From the NCBI GenBank assembly GCA_002007465.1, contig LNAC01000001.1:4090937-4154936 (forward strand): a DNA stretch of 64,000 bases, in the 5' to 3' direction. This document shows, piece after piece, positions 11,040 to 23,222 of the stretch; position 1 is the stretch's first letter; every line of letters begins with the position of its first letter. The notes below the pieces were generated by a model. It did no database searches, was not told where the DNA came from, and saw only the letters and a program-made list of their open reading frames with translations. Both the position numbers and the translations under genes were made by a program. This DNA is from Ailurus styani. Taxonomy: Eukaryota > Chordata > Mammalia > Carnivora > Ailuridae.

Positions 11040-12226
11040 CTGGCTTTCAAGCTAGTGCAGGGAAAGGATAAGATGAACCTGGAACACTGTGTCGTGCAGA
11101 AGTTAAGGACGTGTTTGAAGAACAGAGTGGGGTGTGTCAAAAGGACAAAGAAGCCAGCCCCCAATGGCCAGATCTAGGACAATCTGAGCATCAAACTAAA
11201 TAATGACAGCAGTAGGTTATAGCCTGTAGAATAAAATAAGAATTCATGAGTCCACACAGGTATAAATTGTACACAAAAGGGAGAGAAGGAGAAGCTCTTC
11301 TCTATAGTAGAATTCTAACTCACAAGAGAAGGAAGGATGGATTTCTAAGAAATACCATCATGGTAACAATTGTTTCAGGCAAGAAGCATCAGCAGATGTA
11401 ATACTAGTGAAAATTTCATATGAAAAAGATAACTGGGGACTTTCAAAGAACCTCCCACAAGGTATTTAATAATGACAAAGGTGAAGACAGCAACTTTGGA
11501 GAAACCTGGCTGACACCACCCTAACCAGGGGAAGTTCACATTGGTAATAATGGGACAGATGGACGCCATATTCCTCTTAAAATGACCAGAGAGGCTGCAC
11601 CCCACCCCTCACTGCTCCAGAACCCTTGTCAAAACTGCATAACCTACATTCAGCCACTCAGACTAGGGGGCATTCTATAAAATAACTGTACCGTACTCCT
11701 CAGAATTGTCAAGCTCATCGAGGACAAGGAACACCAAGGAGCTGTTGCTGGTAATGGAGTCTAAGGAGACAGGCTCACTGGGACAAGGGGAAAAACAGAA
11801 TTTGCTCTGAAGAACACTACTATGACAATGGGTGAGAAAAGAGCACCAGCTGTAGATGAGATACTATTGTTGTATCAGTATTAATTCCCTTGTTTCCACC
11901 ATTGTACCACGGTTACGTGAGAGACTTGCTTTTACAAAGCACACGCTGCAGTATTTAGGGATAAAGTGGCATCGTGCCTGCAGTCTACTCTCTGATGGTA
12001 AAAATAGCGATATGTCCACACAGAGAAGCAAATGTGTGGTACCCGCAGTGGCGAGAAGGAAAAGGCAGAAAGAATACAGAGGGGGGGACAGGCTGGAAGG
12101 GAAGGTCAAAGGGACACTCCTCTGAGGACAGTATTGAGGTAAAATGTGAACTCTGGTGATTTTGGGTAAAGGGAACTTTTTTCCTATTATTTTTGCAACT
12201 TTCCTATGCGTCCAGAATCATTCCCA
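11040..12226 (+). repeat. L1M 3' region carrying an internal insertion
   Basis: AATTCATGAGTCCACACAGG, ATTGTACCACGGTTACGTGA, GAGACTTGC, GTATTTAGGGATAAAGTGGC and TTTTGCAACTTTCCTATGCG follow the order of an old L1 3' region. The block at 12038-12137 interrupts it exactly between AGAAGCAAATGTG and AAAATGTGAACTCTGGTGAT. Confidence 0.65.
12038..12137 (+). repeat. Copy B of the 99-bp duplication (templated insertion)
   Basis: About 94 percent identical to 10258-10356, same orientation, 1.8 kb away. It splits an L1M motif that is otherwise contiguous in the remembered consensus (AAGCAAATGTGGCAAAATGT), so this is the derived copy. Confidence 0.8.
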
Positions 12227-12240
12227 GAAGAAAGCTTTTT

Positions 12241-12674
12241 TGTTGTTTTTGTTATGGTAGTCACCGTACAGTGCATCATTAGTTTCTGATGCAGCGTTCC
12301 ATGACTCACTGTTTGTATATAACACCCAGTGCTCGTTGCAACACGTGCCCTCCTTAGTACCCATCGCAGGGCTCTCCCATCCCCCTCCCCTCGGAAACCC
12401 TCAGTTTGTTTCCCGGAGTCCATAGTCTCTCACGGCTCATCTCCCCCTCTGATTTCTCCGCCCCCTTTGGTTTTCCCTCCCTTCCCCTAATGTCCTCCGA
12501 GCTATTCTTATGTTCCACATATGAGTGAAACCATATGATAATTGTCTTTCTCTGCTTGGCTTATTTCACTCAGCATAATCCCCAGTTCCATCCATGTCGA
12601 TGCAAATGGTGGGTATTGATCCTTTCTGATGGCTGAGTAATATTCCATTATATATATGAACCACATCTTCTTTA
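12241..12674 (-). mobile_element. L1 3' UTR, antisense, 5'-truncated, with target-site duplication
   Basis: Carnivore L1 3' UTR in reverse (TATAACACCCAGTGCTCGTT, GTTCCACATATGAGTGAAAC, CTGAGTAATATTCCATTATA). CCCAGAAGAAAGCTTTTT (12223-12240) and CCCAGAAGCAAGCTTTTT (12675-12692) are the target-site duplication with one mismatch. No coding sequence is included. Confidence 0.93.
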
Positions 12675-12692
12675 CCCAGAAGCAAGCTTTTT

Positions 12693-13082
12693 AAAATGCA
12701 AGTACCTCTCCATATGGGAGTAGTAAGTCCCTTGGAACTCACCTCATAGAGGAAACCAGACTAAACCCCTAAAAATCAACTGGCCCTTCTTACAGGCTCT
12801 GTTGACATTAGAGGAGTCAGAAGAGCTTCCGCTCACCACAGTGGCTCTTGCCCAAACTCCTCAGTAGAATCATCTAGAGCATGCAAAGTGTGCCCAGCTT
12901 TCTCTTATTCTACAGTATCATAGACACCACTTGTGATCATGTTGATTGGATATTAATCTTATAAAGGGAGTAAGCTTCCTATAATAGTGGCTAAAGAGAA
13001 AGCAAGTACAGTATAAGTCAAGTTATCTAAATATTTAAGAGGGACAATATGATCCTCTATTTTCCATCCCTTCCAAGCCCCA
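12693..13082. other. Unique intergenic sequence
   Basis: No gene or named repeat was seen. Confidence 0.35.
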
Positions 13083-13274
13083 GAGCAGTTTCTTAACCTC
13101 GGCACTGTTGACATTTGGGGTCAGAGGTTTCTGTGCTGTGAAGGCCGTTCTGTGCACTGCGGCACATTGAGGGGCCCCGTCCCCCACCCACTAGATATCG
13201 GTGGTACCACCTCCCCCCTGATGACAACCCAACATGCCTCCCAATATTGCCGAACAGCCCACCGAGAACTACTA
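13083..13274 (-). repeat. MER20 hAT-Charlie DNA transposon
   Basis: GTTTCTTAACCTCGGCACTG, TTGACATTTGGGG, CACCCACTAGATATCGGTGG, CAACATGCCTCCCAATATTG and GAGAACTACT follow MER20 in reverse over about 190 bp. Confidence 0.85.
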
Positions 13275-13346
13275 CCGTGGAGACGTCAACTCAGCAATTT
13301 GATAGTAAAGTCCAAGTTCATTTCCCCTTTGAAAATGTCTCCTAAG

Positions 13347-13547
13347 AGACAAACCATAAGAGACTCCTAATCTCACAAAACAAACTGACGGTTACTGGGG
13401 GGTGGGAGGGTAGGGATAGGGTGGATGGGTTATGGACATTGGGGAGGGTTTGTGCTTTGGTGAGTGCTGTGAAAGATGTAAGCCTGATGATTCACAGACC
13501 TGTACCCCTTGGGCAAAGAATAAAAATAAAATTAAAAAAAGAAAAGA
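13347..13547 (+). mobile_element. L1 3' UTR end, 5'-truncated
   Basis: AAACAAACTGACGGTTACTG, ATGGACATTGGGGAGGGTTT and ATGATTCACAGACCTGTACC are the end of the carnivore L1 3' UTR. Its A-rich tail leads straight into a SINE. The pair is enclosed by GAAAATGTCTCCTAAG at 13331-13346 and 13774-13789. Confidence 0.9.
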
Positions 13548-13548
13548 A

Positions 13549-13743
13549 GGGCGCCTGGGTGGCTCAGTGGGTTAAAGCCGCTGCCTTCGGCTCGGGTCAT
13601 GATCCCAGGGTCCTGGGATCGAGGCCCACATCGGGCTCTCTGCTCAGCAGGGAGCCTGCTTCCTCCTCTCTCCTCTCTCTCTGCCTGCCTCTCTGCCTAC
13701 TTGTAATCTCTCTCTCTGTGTCAAATGAATAAATAAAATCTTT

Positions 13744-13773
<30 letters not shown>
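13549..13773 (+). mobile_element. SINEC (Can-SINE) joined to an L1 tail
   Basis: GGGCGCCTGGGTGGCTCAGT, CTGCCTTCGGCTCGGGTCAT, CTCTGCCTGCCTCTCTGCCT and AAATGAATAAATAAAATCTT mark a young mustelid-type Can-SINE. It has no separate target-site duplication on its left; the 16-bp duplication encloses L1 and SINE together. Confidence 0.95.
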
Positions 13774-13778
<5 letters not shown>

Positions 13779-13789
13779 TGTCTCCTAAG

Positions 13790-15369
13790 CACATAAACTC
13801 CACTTTGATGTTCTCATGATGAGTGGCAACCAGGGCGGGTGCCACGAGCACCCCTGACCCTCAGCCCAAGCGCAGCTGCTTTCCCGAAGAACACACCGTG
13901 GCTCAGGGAGACCGAGAGCCAGGGCTGAGAGGCAACCCTCTGCTTGGTGTTGAGACCCGTGCCTTCTCAGCCTCTGACACCCAGCCTTGCCCTCTGTCTG
14001 CAAATAACTGAGGACGGTCATGGTTAGCCAGTTGTCACTGGGTAAAGTCAACCTCGAATGGTACGGAATACCCTTAACATCCTCTCGAGATCACGTACCC
14101 ATAGGGTGACCAGCTGGTCCCAGTTGCATGGGACTTTCCCAGTGAGAGCCCCGAAAGCCCCTTGTCTGGGGCAAACCAAAGGACTGGCCCCTCCACGTAC
14201 CTGTGACCCAATGAATGACACAACCCCACCCCCAACAAGGCAGCCAGGAATGACAGGTCTCAGTTCCTGTGGGTCAAGCAGGGACAAGCAAACATCCCCC
14301 ACGTTGCTGTCTTTTTTTAAAGGTCCGGGTCATTGAGGACAGAGTCAGCCTCACAGAGTGAGTCCCCGTCATCCAGAGAGCGAGGGGCCGTACGACTTAC
14401 GGTTCTGTAACGGCGGGTCTTCAGATGGGAGAGGACGACGTGGCGGCCACCTGGGGAAGGGAGCCGCAGGCCGGTCCCCAGGACGTGGCTTCGGGGCAGC
14501 ACGTGTAGCCGGGTTTGGAGTGAGCAAGGTCACGCTGCCGGGGGCTTGTGCAGAAGGAACCCGGGCTGGCTTCCCTTGCACCTCTGGACACAAGCAGGGG
14601 CAGCTCTGGGCTGGTCTTCTGTGGAGCTGAGCCTGTCTGCGTTCTTCCTGCAGCTGCAGCCACTTGCCCATGTAGACGCGTCCACCCTAGAGATGAACAC
14701 GCTGGGTCGCTGGTTTCCAAATCCCATAAGCAGCTCTCTGGCTTCTGTGAGGCCGTCTACCAACTCGGCCGCCTTTAAGGGAGATGGTCTGACCACTCCC
14801 CCCTGCCGGCAGCTCTGCGGCCCGCGCTCGGTCCCGCCAAACCCCAAACACGTGCAAGCTTGCCAGAAACTTACACGGCAACTTACAACTCCCTGCGGGC
14901 GAGCCGCCCGTGCAACACGCCTGGGGGCGCGGCCGGCCCTGACCCTCACAGGTGAGCCCGGGCCCGCAGGGGCGAAGCCTGCAGCTCGGCAGCTGAGGAC
15001 ACCCCCAGGTCAGGCCCACCAGCACGCGAGGCCGTGTACATGCGTGTGAAGCAATCATGGGCACGTTAACCCCATTCCTGGTGTAGACGCAGAGCTGGAG
15101 GATCTCACCCACCAGCTTCCCACAAGGTCACGTGCCAGCTTGGAGGCCCTTTCAGAGACAAAAGCAGAAAGCCGGGTAGCGACCGTCACCTACAAGGACT
15201 CGTTAGTTCCGACTGCGGGTCTGCAACCTCGCCTGGCAGGGCTGCGCGGCCGCCGGGCTTGGCTCCGCCAGACGTCGTGGCTCCGTGTCAACCTCTGCCC
15301 AGCGGAGGCTTTGGGCCAGGTGGGGACGGATGTCGCTCCGGTGGGTATCACAGCTCAAAAAAGAGTAAT
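13790..15369. other. Unique, partly GC-rich intergenic sequence
   Basis: No gene was recognised. GC and CpG increase between about 14.4 and 15.0 kb (for example GCGCGGCCGGC near 14926). Open frames up to 167 codons on either strand have no domain and overlap each other. Confidence 0.4.
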
Positions 15370-15573
15370 CCCGGGTGCCTGGGTGGCTCAGTGGGTTAAA
15401 GCCTCTGCTTTCAGCTCAGGTCATGATCTCAGCGTCCTGGGACCGAGCCCCGCGTCGGGCTCTCTGCTCAGCGGGGAGCCTGCTTCCTCCTCTCTCTCTG
15501 CCTGCCTCTCTGCCTACTTGTAATCTCTCTCTCTGTGTCAAATAAGTAAATAAAATCTTAAAAAAAAAAAAAG
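15370..15573 (+). mobile_element. SINEC (Can-SINE)
   Basis: GGGTGCCTGGGTGGCTCAGT, GCTTTCAGCTCAGGTCATGA, CTCTGCCTGCCTCTCTGCCT and AAATAAGTAAATAAAATCTT with a poly(A) tail. No long target-site duplication is evident. Confidence 0.94.
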
Positions 15574-16599
15574 AACAGAGTACCTTCTTGTGTACCACTT
15601 TAAAAAATAATAATAATAAAGACTAACCCCTAGAAATTTAAAAATGACTCCTTGCTCACCATTCCCATAGAAATAAGAGTCAGGCTGGATTTGGCCCAGG
15701 GGCCAGGGGGGCTGAGCCCAGGCTTAAAGGAAGGGATCGCAATCCTGGCCGAGCTGGGAGGGTCTTGGGCGCGAGCTCTGGTTAAGGATGAAGCAGTAGA
15801 GGCTGGACACCTAGAAGGACAGGAGCAAATGCGTTGATTCCCATCATGACACAGGCTCCAAAACAAAACCCTTCATGCAAGCGGAGTGCGCCAAGCAGAA
15901 ACCGCAGGCCGTCCTCACCCCTTACCGTGGCCCCGGGGCTGCCGTCCACACAAACCGCTCGCCTCGTGGCTGAGGCTGCTGTGAAGAAGCCACACTCCCC
16001 GTCTCCGAGTGCCTTGTCACTAGGGCTGCTCTCTGAGCACGTGTCTCTGAAATGCTTTACCCGCAAAAGCGTGTGAGCGCATTTCCGTGCAAGTGCTGGC
16101 CTGGCTTGCCCAGGGTTGATCTCATGTCCGAACCCTGCCTTCCTGGGGGAGGGAGTCACAGCTCACAGCAGATGGGGCTCAGGGACACAGCACACACGCA
16201 GCCACAAAACTACTCAAGTGCTGGATCGTGGCCAGAGAGTCACACATGACGCCACTCTGTCCACGGCAGGGGTGGCGGGCGCTCTGCTCCAAGGGCCTTG
16301 TCCCACTTCAATGAGTCGGGGTCAGAATCTTCTAAAAGTGTCAGGAAAGAAAAGGGAAGGGGGGGGTGTAGAATTCAAAAGTGCTCTGGCAATCAAAGCT
16401 GCCTTTGAAGGCAAGGTGAAATTTATACAACAGGGAATTCCAAGATGCAATTCAAGTTGCTTTTTGTCCAGAATGGAAACAACTAGAAAGTGGGGAAATG
16501 ATCACGTTTCCTTTCTCTCTCTGCAGTGCTGTAGGAGACGCTCCTGCTGACAAGCCCTCTGAAAGTGCAAATATGTCAGTGATGATAATTCACATCAAT
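15574..16599. other. Unique intergenic sequence
   Basis: No gene was recognised. A short AATAATAATAATAAAG run follows the SINE tail at about 15606-15620. Confidence 0.35.
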
Positions 16600-16790
16600 A
16601 AACTCTAATGTGCATTAGGCTCTGCCAAGCCCTGTGTGAACCATGCGACCTGCATTCCCTCCCTGCGTCCTCACTGCTCTGTGAGGCTGCTCTGTGAGCC
16701 CACTCTACAGACAATGCATCTCTGGTGGAGACCCACTGACTTGCTGGAGATCACAGAGCGAGAGGACGAGCCAGGATTCCCACGTGGCTG
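16600..16790 (-). repeat. MIR fragment
   Basis: In the order of a reversed MIR: GCTCTGCCAAGCCCTGTG, CCTCACTGCTCTGTGAGGCT, CACTCTACAGACAATGCA, GGAGATCACAGAGCGAGAGG and GAGCCAGGATTCCCA. Diverged. Confidence 0.55.
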
Positions 16791-18264
16791 CCCGCCTCCC
16801 AGCCCCACGCTCAGTCCCTGCTCCTCCCAGCCGACTCCTGCACACTCCTGCAATCCACCCAATCAGTCAGAGACTGGACTGGGATGTAGAATATTGCTGA
16901 TGGTAGATCCATCTACCTGTCCTTTGAGATGTGGAAAATGGTAGTACATGTTTATGATGACCATTAACTAGGATATTCCATTAACCAACTGCCCATGTAT
17001 CAACCCTTCATTCATTCATGGGGCAACATTAATTCGACCCGTTTCGGTGATTGGGAAGCAGAAAGGTGGGCATTGATCCATGACCATATCCCACCTGGAA
17101 GAGGAGATGGGACAATTCTCACTCAGTACGTTCCCATGCGGCGTAAAGAAAGAAAAGGTATAACAAAGAAAAATTAATGCAGCCCAAGTAAGTGTCAAGA
17201 AAAGCAAAGACGAGGCACTACAGCGACAACTGAAGACTATACAGTAGCTTGCTAGAAAGGGAAGATGAGAAGGACAGCCCAGGAAGAGGACACCATCTGT
17301 GGCCGGCAAACAGGGTGTCTGCGGTGTCATTGGGAATCACTGGAGGTGAGGAGGGGGAGGGACATGGCGCCATGCTGAAGGGCCGGGCCCTATCGTGACA
17401 TATTAGGACTTTGGACTTTGTCCAGAAGGTTATCGGGAGCCACTGCAAGATTTAGACCTGGGAAGGGTCCTAGGCTTTGCATTCGGATTTGCATTTGGGG
17501 AGAAACCTCTGCTGGCGGCTGGAGAGACAAGGGTGGGCAGGATTGTGACTAGAAGCACAGAGGCCAGGAAACAATAATCCAGGGGCGGAGGAGCAAAGAA
17601 TCGAAGGAAGGCTATTCCATCAGGGGAGGAAGAGAATTGAACACACTCAAGAAATCATGTTGAGAAATAAACTGCTAGAAAACACACATGTCCTCGGTGG
17701 AAAATACGTGCATCCTGTCTGACAAACAAAAAGACTGATCTTTGGGTCATTTGTGCTTCACTGCCCTGCCCTTGGCCCCATCTAGAAAACCTGCCCCACC
17801 TTCAGACCTAGAAGGGGCCGATGGAACCAAGGGCAGATGTGTGACATCGCGACAGTTGAGCCACCGGAGGCCCCTTTTGCGGCCTGGCTCAAGGGAGGGC
17901 TGCCCTCCTCAGTCTGTCTTTAGAAACAGAGACATTCTGGGGGTGCCAGAGCTGAAAGGTTACAGAGGGGGGGACTTGGGCTGGTCGCCATGTTGGTTCA
18001 CCTACCAGATGAGCAGGATGTAAAGGCTATTTAGGGCAGGAGGATGGAGCAGCAACAGGAGAAGAGACGGGTGTGGGGCCATGTGACCTTCAGGAGTGAA
18101 GGCAAGGGCAAGTCACTGGGTTCTGGAGGTTTGGATGGCCAGCTGCCACTGAGATGAAACTCAGTGTCCATTCCTTGTCACCTTTCTGTCAACAGACGCC
18201 CATCCTTAACCTGTCCGGGCTCAAGCCTGTTTCTGTCTCTTCCATCCCAAAGTTTTAATTAAAA
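16791..18264. other. Intergenic sequence with a possible ancient interspersed repeat
   Basis: No gene was recognised. ATTAGGACTTTGGACTTTGT, GGTTATCGGGAGCCACTGCA and AAACAATAATCCAGG (17400-17583) resemble a common old mammalian repeat whose family name I cannot assign. Confidence 0.35.
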
Positions 18265-18850
18265 CAAATCCTTTAAAAAACTGTCAAAAATGGAAAACAG
18301 CCCAGTAGAAAAACTGGACAAAAGACATGAACAAGGAATTCACAAAAGAATACAACTAGCCAATTAACATATGAACAAACGTTCATCCTCACTTATCGTC
18401 CGTGGAAGGAAATTTGGCAAAGATTTGGCAATTTTTAATAACTGGGAAATGTTGTTCATTTGTGCTAGAAATGCAATTTAGTGACCCTTTCTAAAGACCA
18501 ATTTGGCAACCAACACCCTCAATGTCCTCCTACCTTTTGACTCACCAAATCCACGTCTGAGAATTTATCCTAAGGAAATAAACAATCACTTCCAAATTGA
18601 TTGCATTTATGAGCCAAACCTGAGCCCAGAGAATACAAAGATTTTAATATTGAATAAGAATGTTCATTGCAGGATCGCTGATGGGAGCAAACATTCAGAC
18701 ACAATGGAAACATTCGGCAATAAAGAATTGGTAAAATTAATTATGGGATGGTTAGATAGAAGGAGAGAACGCCACTATGCAGTCATTAAAATAACAGGTG
18801 AGAAAAACATTAAAGAAACTAGACATCGATGTTACTTTCTAGGCTAAAGA
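18265..18850 (+). repeat. L1M fragment (ORF2 end and 3' UTR)
   Basis: AAACTGGACAAAAGACATGA, ACCTTTTGACTCACCAAATC, GAATTTATCCTAAGGAAATA, TGTTCATTGCAGGATCGCTG and GGTAAAATTAATTATGGGAT follow the plus-strand L1 order. The 114-codon open frame over it is LINE-derived and broken. Confidence 0.75.
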
Positions 18851-19175
18851 TATATATGTCTATGTGTAAACTATGTGCATATGTATGTTTGTATATGTAC
18901 ACATGTAAATTGTGACCCTTATTCTCATAAAAGAAAACTTATCTATATATACATACTTTATGTATTTCTATATATCACATGCACACCACACATACCATGT
19001 GCATATATATACATCTCTGGAGAAAGGTCAATCTTTACAAAAAAGGTATATGGATGTGTACCCAGTGCATATGGTGCTTGCCTATATACAAAAATACATG
19101 CCAAATATTAATATATATTATATGAATTTGTGTTTGCTATATATCAAAATACATTGTCACTAAATAGTGGAATGC
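18851..19175. repeat. AT/TG-rich low-complexity stretch
   Basis: Degenerate alternating TATATG, CATATATATACAT and similar motifs with several short inverted repeats. No gene. Confidence 0.6.
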
Positions 19176-19232
19176 CACATATTTTTTATTCACTCTTTTT
19201 CTACATTCTGCAGTCTCTAATAAACACACAGA

Positions 19233-19394
19233 GCGCACGTGGGTGGCTCAGTCGGTTAAGTGTCTGACTCTTCGTTTCGGCTCAGGTCAGGATCTCGGGG
19301 TCATAGGATCGAGCCCCTGCGTCAGGCTCCCCAGGGAGTCTGCTTTAGATTCTCGTCTCCCTCTCTCTCTGCAATCCCACCGCCCAGCACACAT

Positions 19395-19427
<33 letters not shown>

Positions 19428-19454
19428 AATAAATAAATAAATCTTTAAAAAAAA
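19233..19454 (+). mobile_element. SINEC, older subtype, with expanded CT tract
   Basis: GTGGGTGGCTCAGTCGGTTA, GTGTCTGACTCTTCGTTTCG, GTCAGGATCTCGGGGTCATA and GGAATAAATAAATAAATCTT. The (CT)n part has grown to about 26 bp. The TCTGACTCTT head marks an older Can-SINE subtype. Confidence 0.92.
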
Positions 19455-22434
19455 CTCATAGGAATTTTATAATCAGGAACTGTTTTTCGGAGACGTTGAA
19501 ATTCGTGGGACCAAGGGGAGTTGGCAAACCACTGGACACAGGAGAGGGCGGGAAAGCCTGCCTTGCTCCCCACGCCCGCGTCCCCCTGCTCTGCTCTGCA
19601 CCCCGGGCTCTGTACTCTCAGGGCTCCTGACCCCGCCCCTTTCTGTCCACCCTCCCCGCCCCTGCTCTACCTCAAGCTCTCTGCATCCTTGCTGGTGCTA
19701 CTGCAATGTGTTACTGGCTTCCCCCGCCCGCCCATCTTGCCACCCTCCTGTCCCAATCCATCACCCGCCTGCAGCCAGCACAAAAACCATCTGATGCTTC
19801 CCTGTCTTTCCTACTCCATGTAAAGTCCTTCCTTGGTTTCTCTCTGCTAAGGAATACGATGCAATTTCAGTAGCACGGCCTGAAGGCTCCTCCCTGATCC
19901 GACCCCAGTGTGTCTCTGGGACCTCGTCCTGGGGTGTTGGTGAAAAATGCACGCCTCACTCTCAGCTGTCGGCATCCCACCTCGGCTTCTTACCCAGCGT
20001 CTCATGCCTCCATTTCTCCATCTGTACCAACCTTGTGTCCACCTGTCAGACGGTGCCTGGCACCAGGTAACCACTCTGCACGGCCACGGCGAGTTTGCTA
20101 GTCCCTTGCGCACTGATTCTTGTTGGTCGAGCAGAAGAACAACCTGGAAGGAGTCCCAGGTTTCTGACCCTGCCATCAGCTGGAGAACAGAGCCATTCAC
20201 CACACACGGAGTCCCCAGGGGGAACATGCTCCCTGAGCTCAGTCTCCCAGCGGCTGAGGCAGTGGGTGGACGGGACTGGAGTGGGGAAGGACATACAGCT
20301 CAGAAGGCAGACCCCCCTCTGCCCTCAGGGGGTGACATGGGCCCCCTCGCCCAGACAGCACCCCTGGGCCGTCGCCGTGATGAAGGAGCAGCCCCAAGGA
20401 GCGGATTCCGTCCACCTCACGGGCCCCGAAGCGGGGGTGCGGAATAGCCATCCTCGCCGCCCTCCACGGAACCCCCATTGTCCCTCAAGATTGGAAACAG
20501 TTCTCTTACTGATTTTAATGGAACACAAAAACTGTTCTTTATCAAGATATAGCAGGGCAGACATGTGCTTTTTATAAAAGTGATTACAGAGACCAGATGA
20601 AAGAAGGTGATGAGGTCAGAATGCATTTCAAATTCCCTGTTTTTCTCGGATGGAGAAATGTTTTCTATTACATTCGTTAAAAGTTCACCACCACCTGATA
20701 AGAATCTTGAGAAAGGGCACGTGTGTTGCTGAAGTAGCTCTAAGAGAAGAGAATGTGAAGGAGAATAAATCTGGGTTAACCGGAGGCTCAGGTCACCCAG
20801 CCTTCCAGGGAGGGGCGGTCCCTGGAGCTCCTCCCGCGAGCAGCGCACTAGCGTGTGTCTGCAAACCTCTCCACGTAACAGCTACAGTAATAGCCACAGC
20901 GCACCTCGTATTACCATTTCAGAGCCGTAGGGACTGACACCTTGTCTGACGGATCATCAACCCCCTCAGAGATTTTTAAACCAGATTTTAAGGAGACTAG
21001 TTTTTTTACCCTTACCATATGAGTCACTCGTTTATTCATTCAACAATCACCAACTGAGGGCCAGGCCTTTGCTCCCCCCTGGAAGAAAAAAACCCAGTTT
21101 CTTCCCTGGAGAAACATTTTCCCGTGAAAGGGACAGGGGGCCACAGGTGATTTAGAAAAACCTGAAAACAGAAAATAAGGTCATCCAGCTTCCTTCAGAC
21201 GCTATAACTATTACCGCCTTGAATGGGTGTTGATCAGAATGAAATCGTCTGCATCCTGTGACAGAGTCTATTCTTCTGTGGAATACTGTTTGTTTTCTCA
21301 CATCAAATATTCATCTACAAGTTCGCTTTCCATGGTTTTACGTCTCAAATTCTTCTCCAGGAGTTCCATTCTTCAGTCAGGAACTGTGTCTTCTCAGACT
21401 ACGGTGGGGCCAGACCCTTCCACGGGAAGAGGCGTGAGGACGCACAGGCTTTTCGGGAAGGATGAGAACACCCCCGCTCCAGCTCAGTGGAAAGAGAGGA
21501 AAAGATGACTTGCTATTTAAAGTTGGAGGGTCTAGAGGCGTCGTGAAGGGTTGGAGCCATTGGGGAGGACTTGGGCCTACAGCCAAGTCTTCCTCTGGGC
21601 GGGGGAGGGGAGGAAGGGTAGACAATCAAGCCAGGAAAAAAAGAAAAAAAGAAATTCTAGAAGATGGAGTATTTTTTTCTCCTCTTCAACTTCTTCCTCT
21701 TTAGAACCCTGAACAGTTCTATAGTCCCATATCCCTGCAGCTTTGTTAATTCTGTCCCCGCCAACTGAAATGCTCACCACCCCTATCTGTGGCTGTCAAC
21801 AACCTGCTCTTCCCGCCCCTGCAATGACAAGCGATAACTCTGGCCTTTTTCCCAAGGCGCCCGATCGCCATTTAGAATAACTCACACCACTTCCACTCTG
21901 AAGAGACAGATGAATCCAACCAGAACCACATGAGGAAAAGTTTGCAGAGTGCACTAAAAATAAAGTATGGAGAAAACTAACGAAGCCTCAGGGAGTAAAT
22001 ACAGACATTTGAAGAATGACAAGCTTGGAGGTCTCCAGCCAAGATAAATACTTGTGTATCATAATTCCAAGTATTAATGCAAGGAACTAATCGCAGAATG
22101 TTTATGAGTCTACAGCAGTGACTCTCAAAACAACTTTCGCTGAGCACAAGTCAGACTTCTGCCCCACTCCCAACAGTGAGGCAACTTGGAAGGAAAAGGA
22201 AGAAGTAACCTCTGGACAGGTTTGCAGGAGATTCCAGCATGGCTCCTACCACCCCCCACAGGGAATCCCCATTCTCGACCATGGATGGATACAAGGAGCT
22301 CCAAAGGCATGGTTAGCGCTCCTAGGAGTCAGATCCAAGATTTTCTAACAACTTCAAGGCTACAGAAGCACTTTTCTGCTACACACCCAAGGGTGGAAGG
22401 AAACTCAGCCTGTTCTGCTGCCCCATGATCTAGA
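19455..22434. other. About 3 kb of largely unique sequence
   Basis: No gene was recognised. A reversed ancient LINE-like piece (TCGTTTATTCATTCAACAAT near 21027) and an L2-like stretch (19790-19910) are weak. Open frames up to 166 codons between 19.9 and 20.6 kb overlap on both strands and lack domains. Confidence 0.35.
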
Positions 22435-22890
22435 AGGGAAACAACCCAAGTATCCATCCACAGATGAAAGAACAAACAAAACACAGCCCGTGCAAACAAT
22501 CGTATACTATTTGGTCATAAAAAAGAACGAAATGCTGACACATGGTAACCCATGGGATGGACCCAGACAACAAGATGCTAAGTGAAATAAGCCAACACAA
22601 ACAAACACACTGGGTGATTTTACTCAGATGAAGTACTTAGAGTCGTCAGATTCACAGAGACAAAAAGCAGCATCGTGGGTACCAGTGATTGCAGGGAGAG
22701 GGTTAAGAAGTTACTGTTTGATGAATAAAGAGTTTCTGTGGAGGAAGATGGGAAAGTTCTGGAGATGGATGGTGGCGACGGTTGCACAACAGTGTGAATA
22801 TCCTTGGAGTCACCTATGCCACGTAAAAGCAGGTACAGTGGTACTATTTATGTTACATGTGTTTTACCATAATAAAAAATTCACCTCCTG
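22435..22890 (+). repeat. L1M 3' region
   Basis: AAACAACCCAAGTATCCATC, TCGTATACTATTTGGTCATA, GATGCTAAGTGAAATAAGCC, TCATCGTGGG-like ACCAGTGATTGCAGGGAGAG and GTTTTACCATAATAAAAAAT follow L1M. Confidence 0.75.
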
Positions 22891-23222
22891 CAATAAACGA
22901 GCCAAAAGTCAGGAAGCGCTGTTGGCTACTGCAGAATCTCCAGAGGACAAAGGAATTCAGGGTGCGAAGTAGCAAGAGCGGTCGAAGGCCACCCGCCCTG
23001 AAGGTGCCTGATCCTGTCCCACGTAGCAAGTGTGGGTGCGGCTCGCGATGAGTGTGGGGCTCCAGAGAAGCCCTCGCTCATCCAAGGAGGCCTGAAACAA
23101 ATCATCTGGGAGAGCGTAAGGTAAGAGCCCCAGTGACTAATTACTGCACCAGTTCTTCTTAAAATCGTTACTGAAATAGAAATTTATTTATAGTTTGGAT
23201 TTCTCTTGGAAAAAATCTTCTA
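22891..23222. other. Unique intergenic sequence
   Basis: Nothing recognised. Confidence 0.3.

Noticed and set aside
18503..18847. 114-codon frame resembling a protein
   Set aside because: It lies in the 3' part of an old L1M and is retained by chance.
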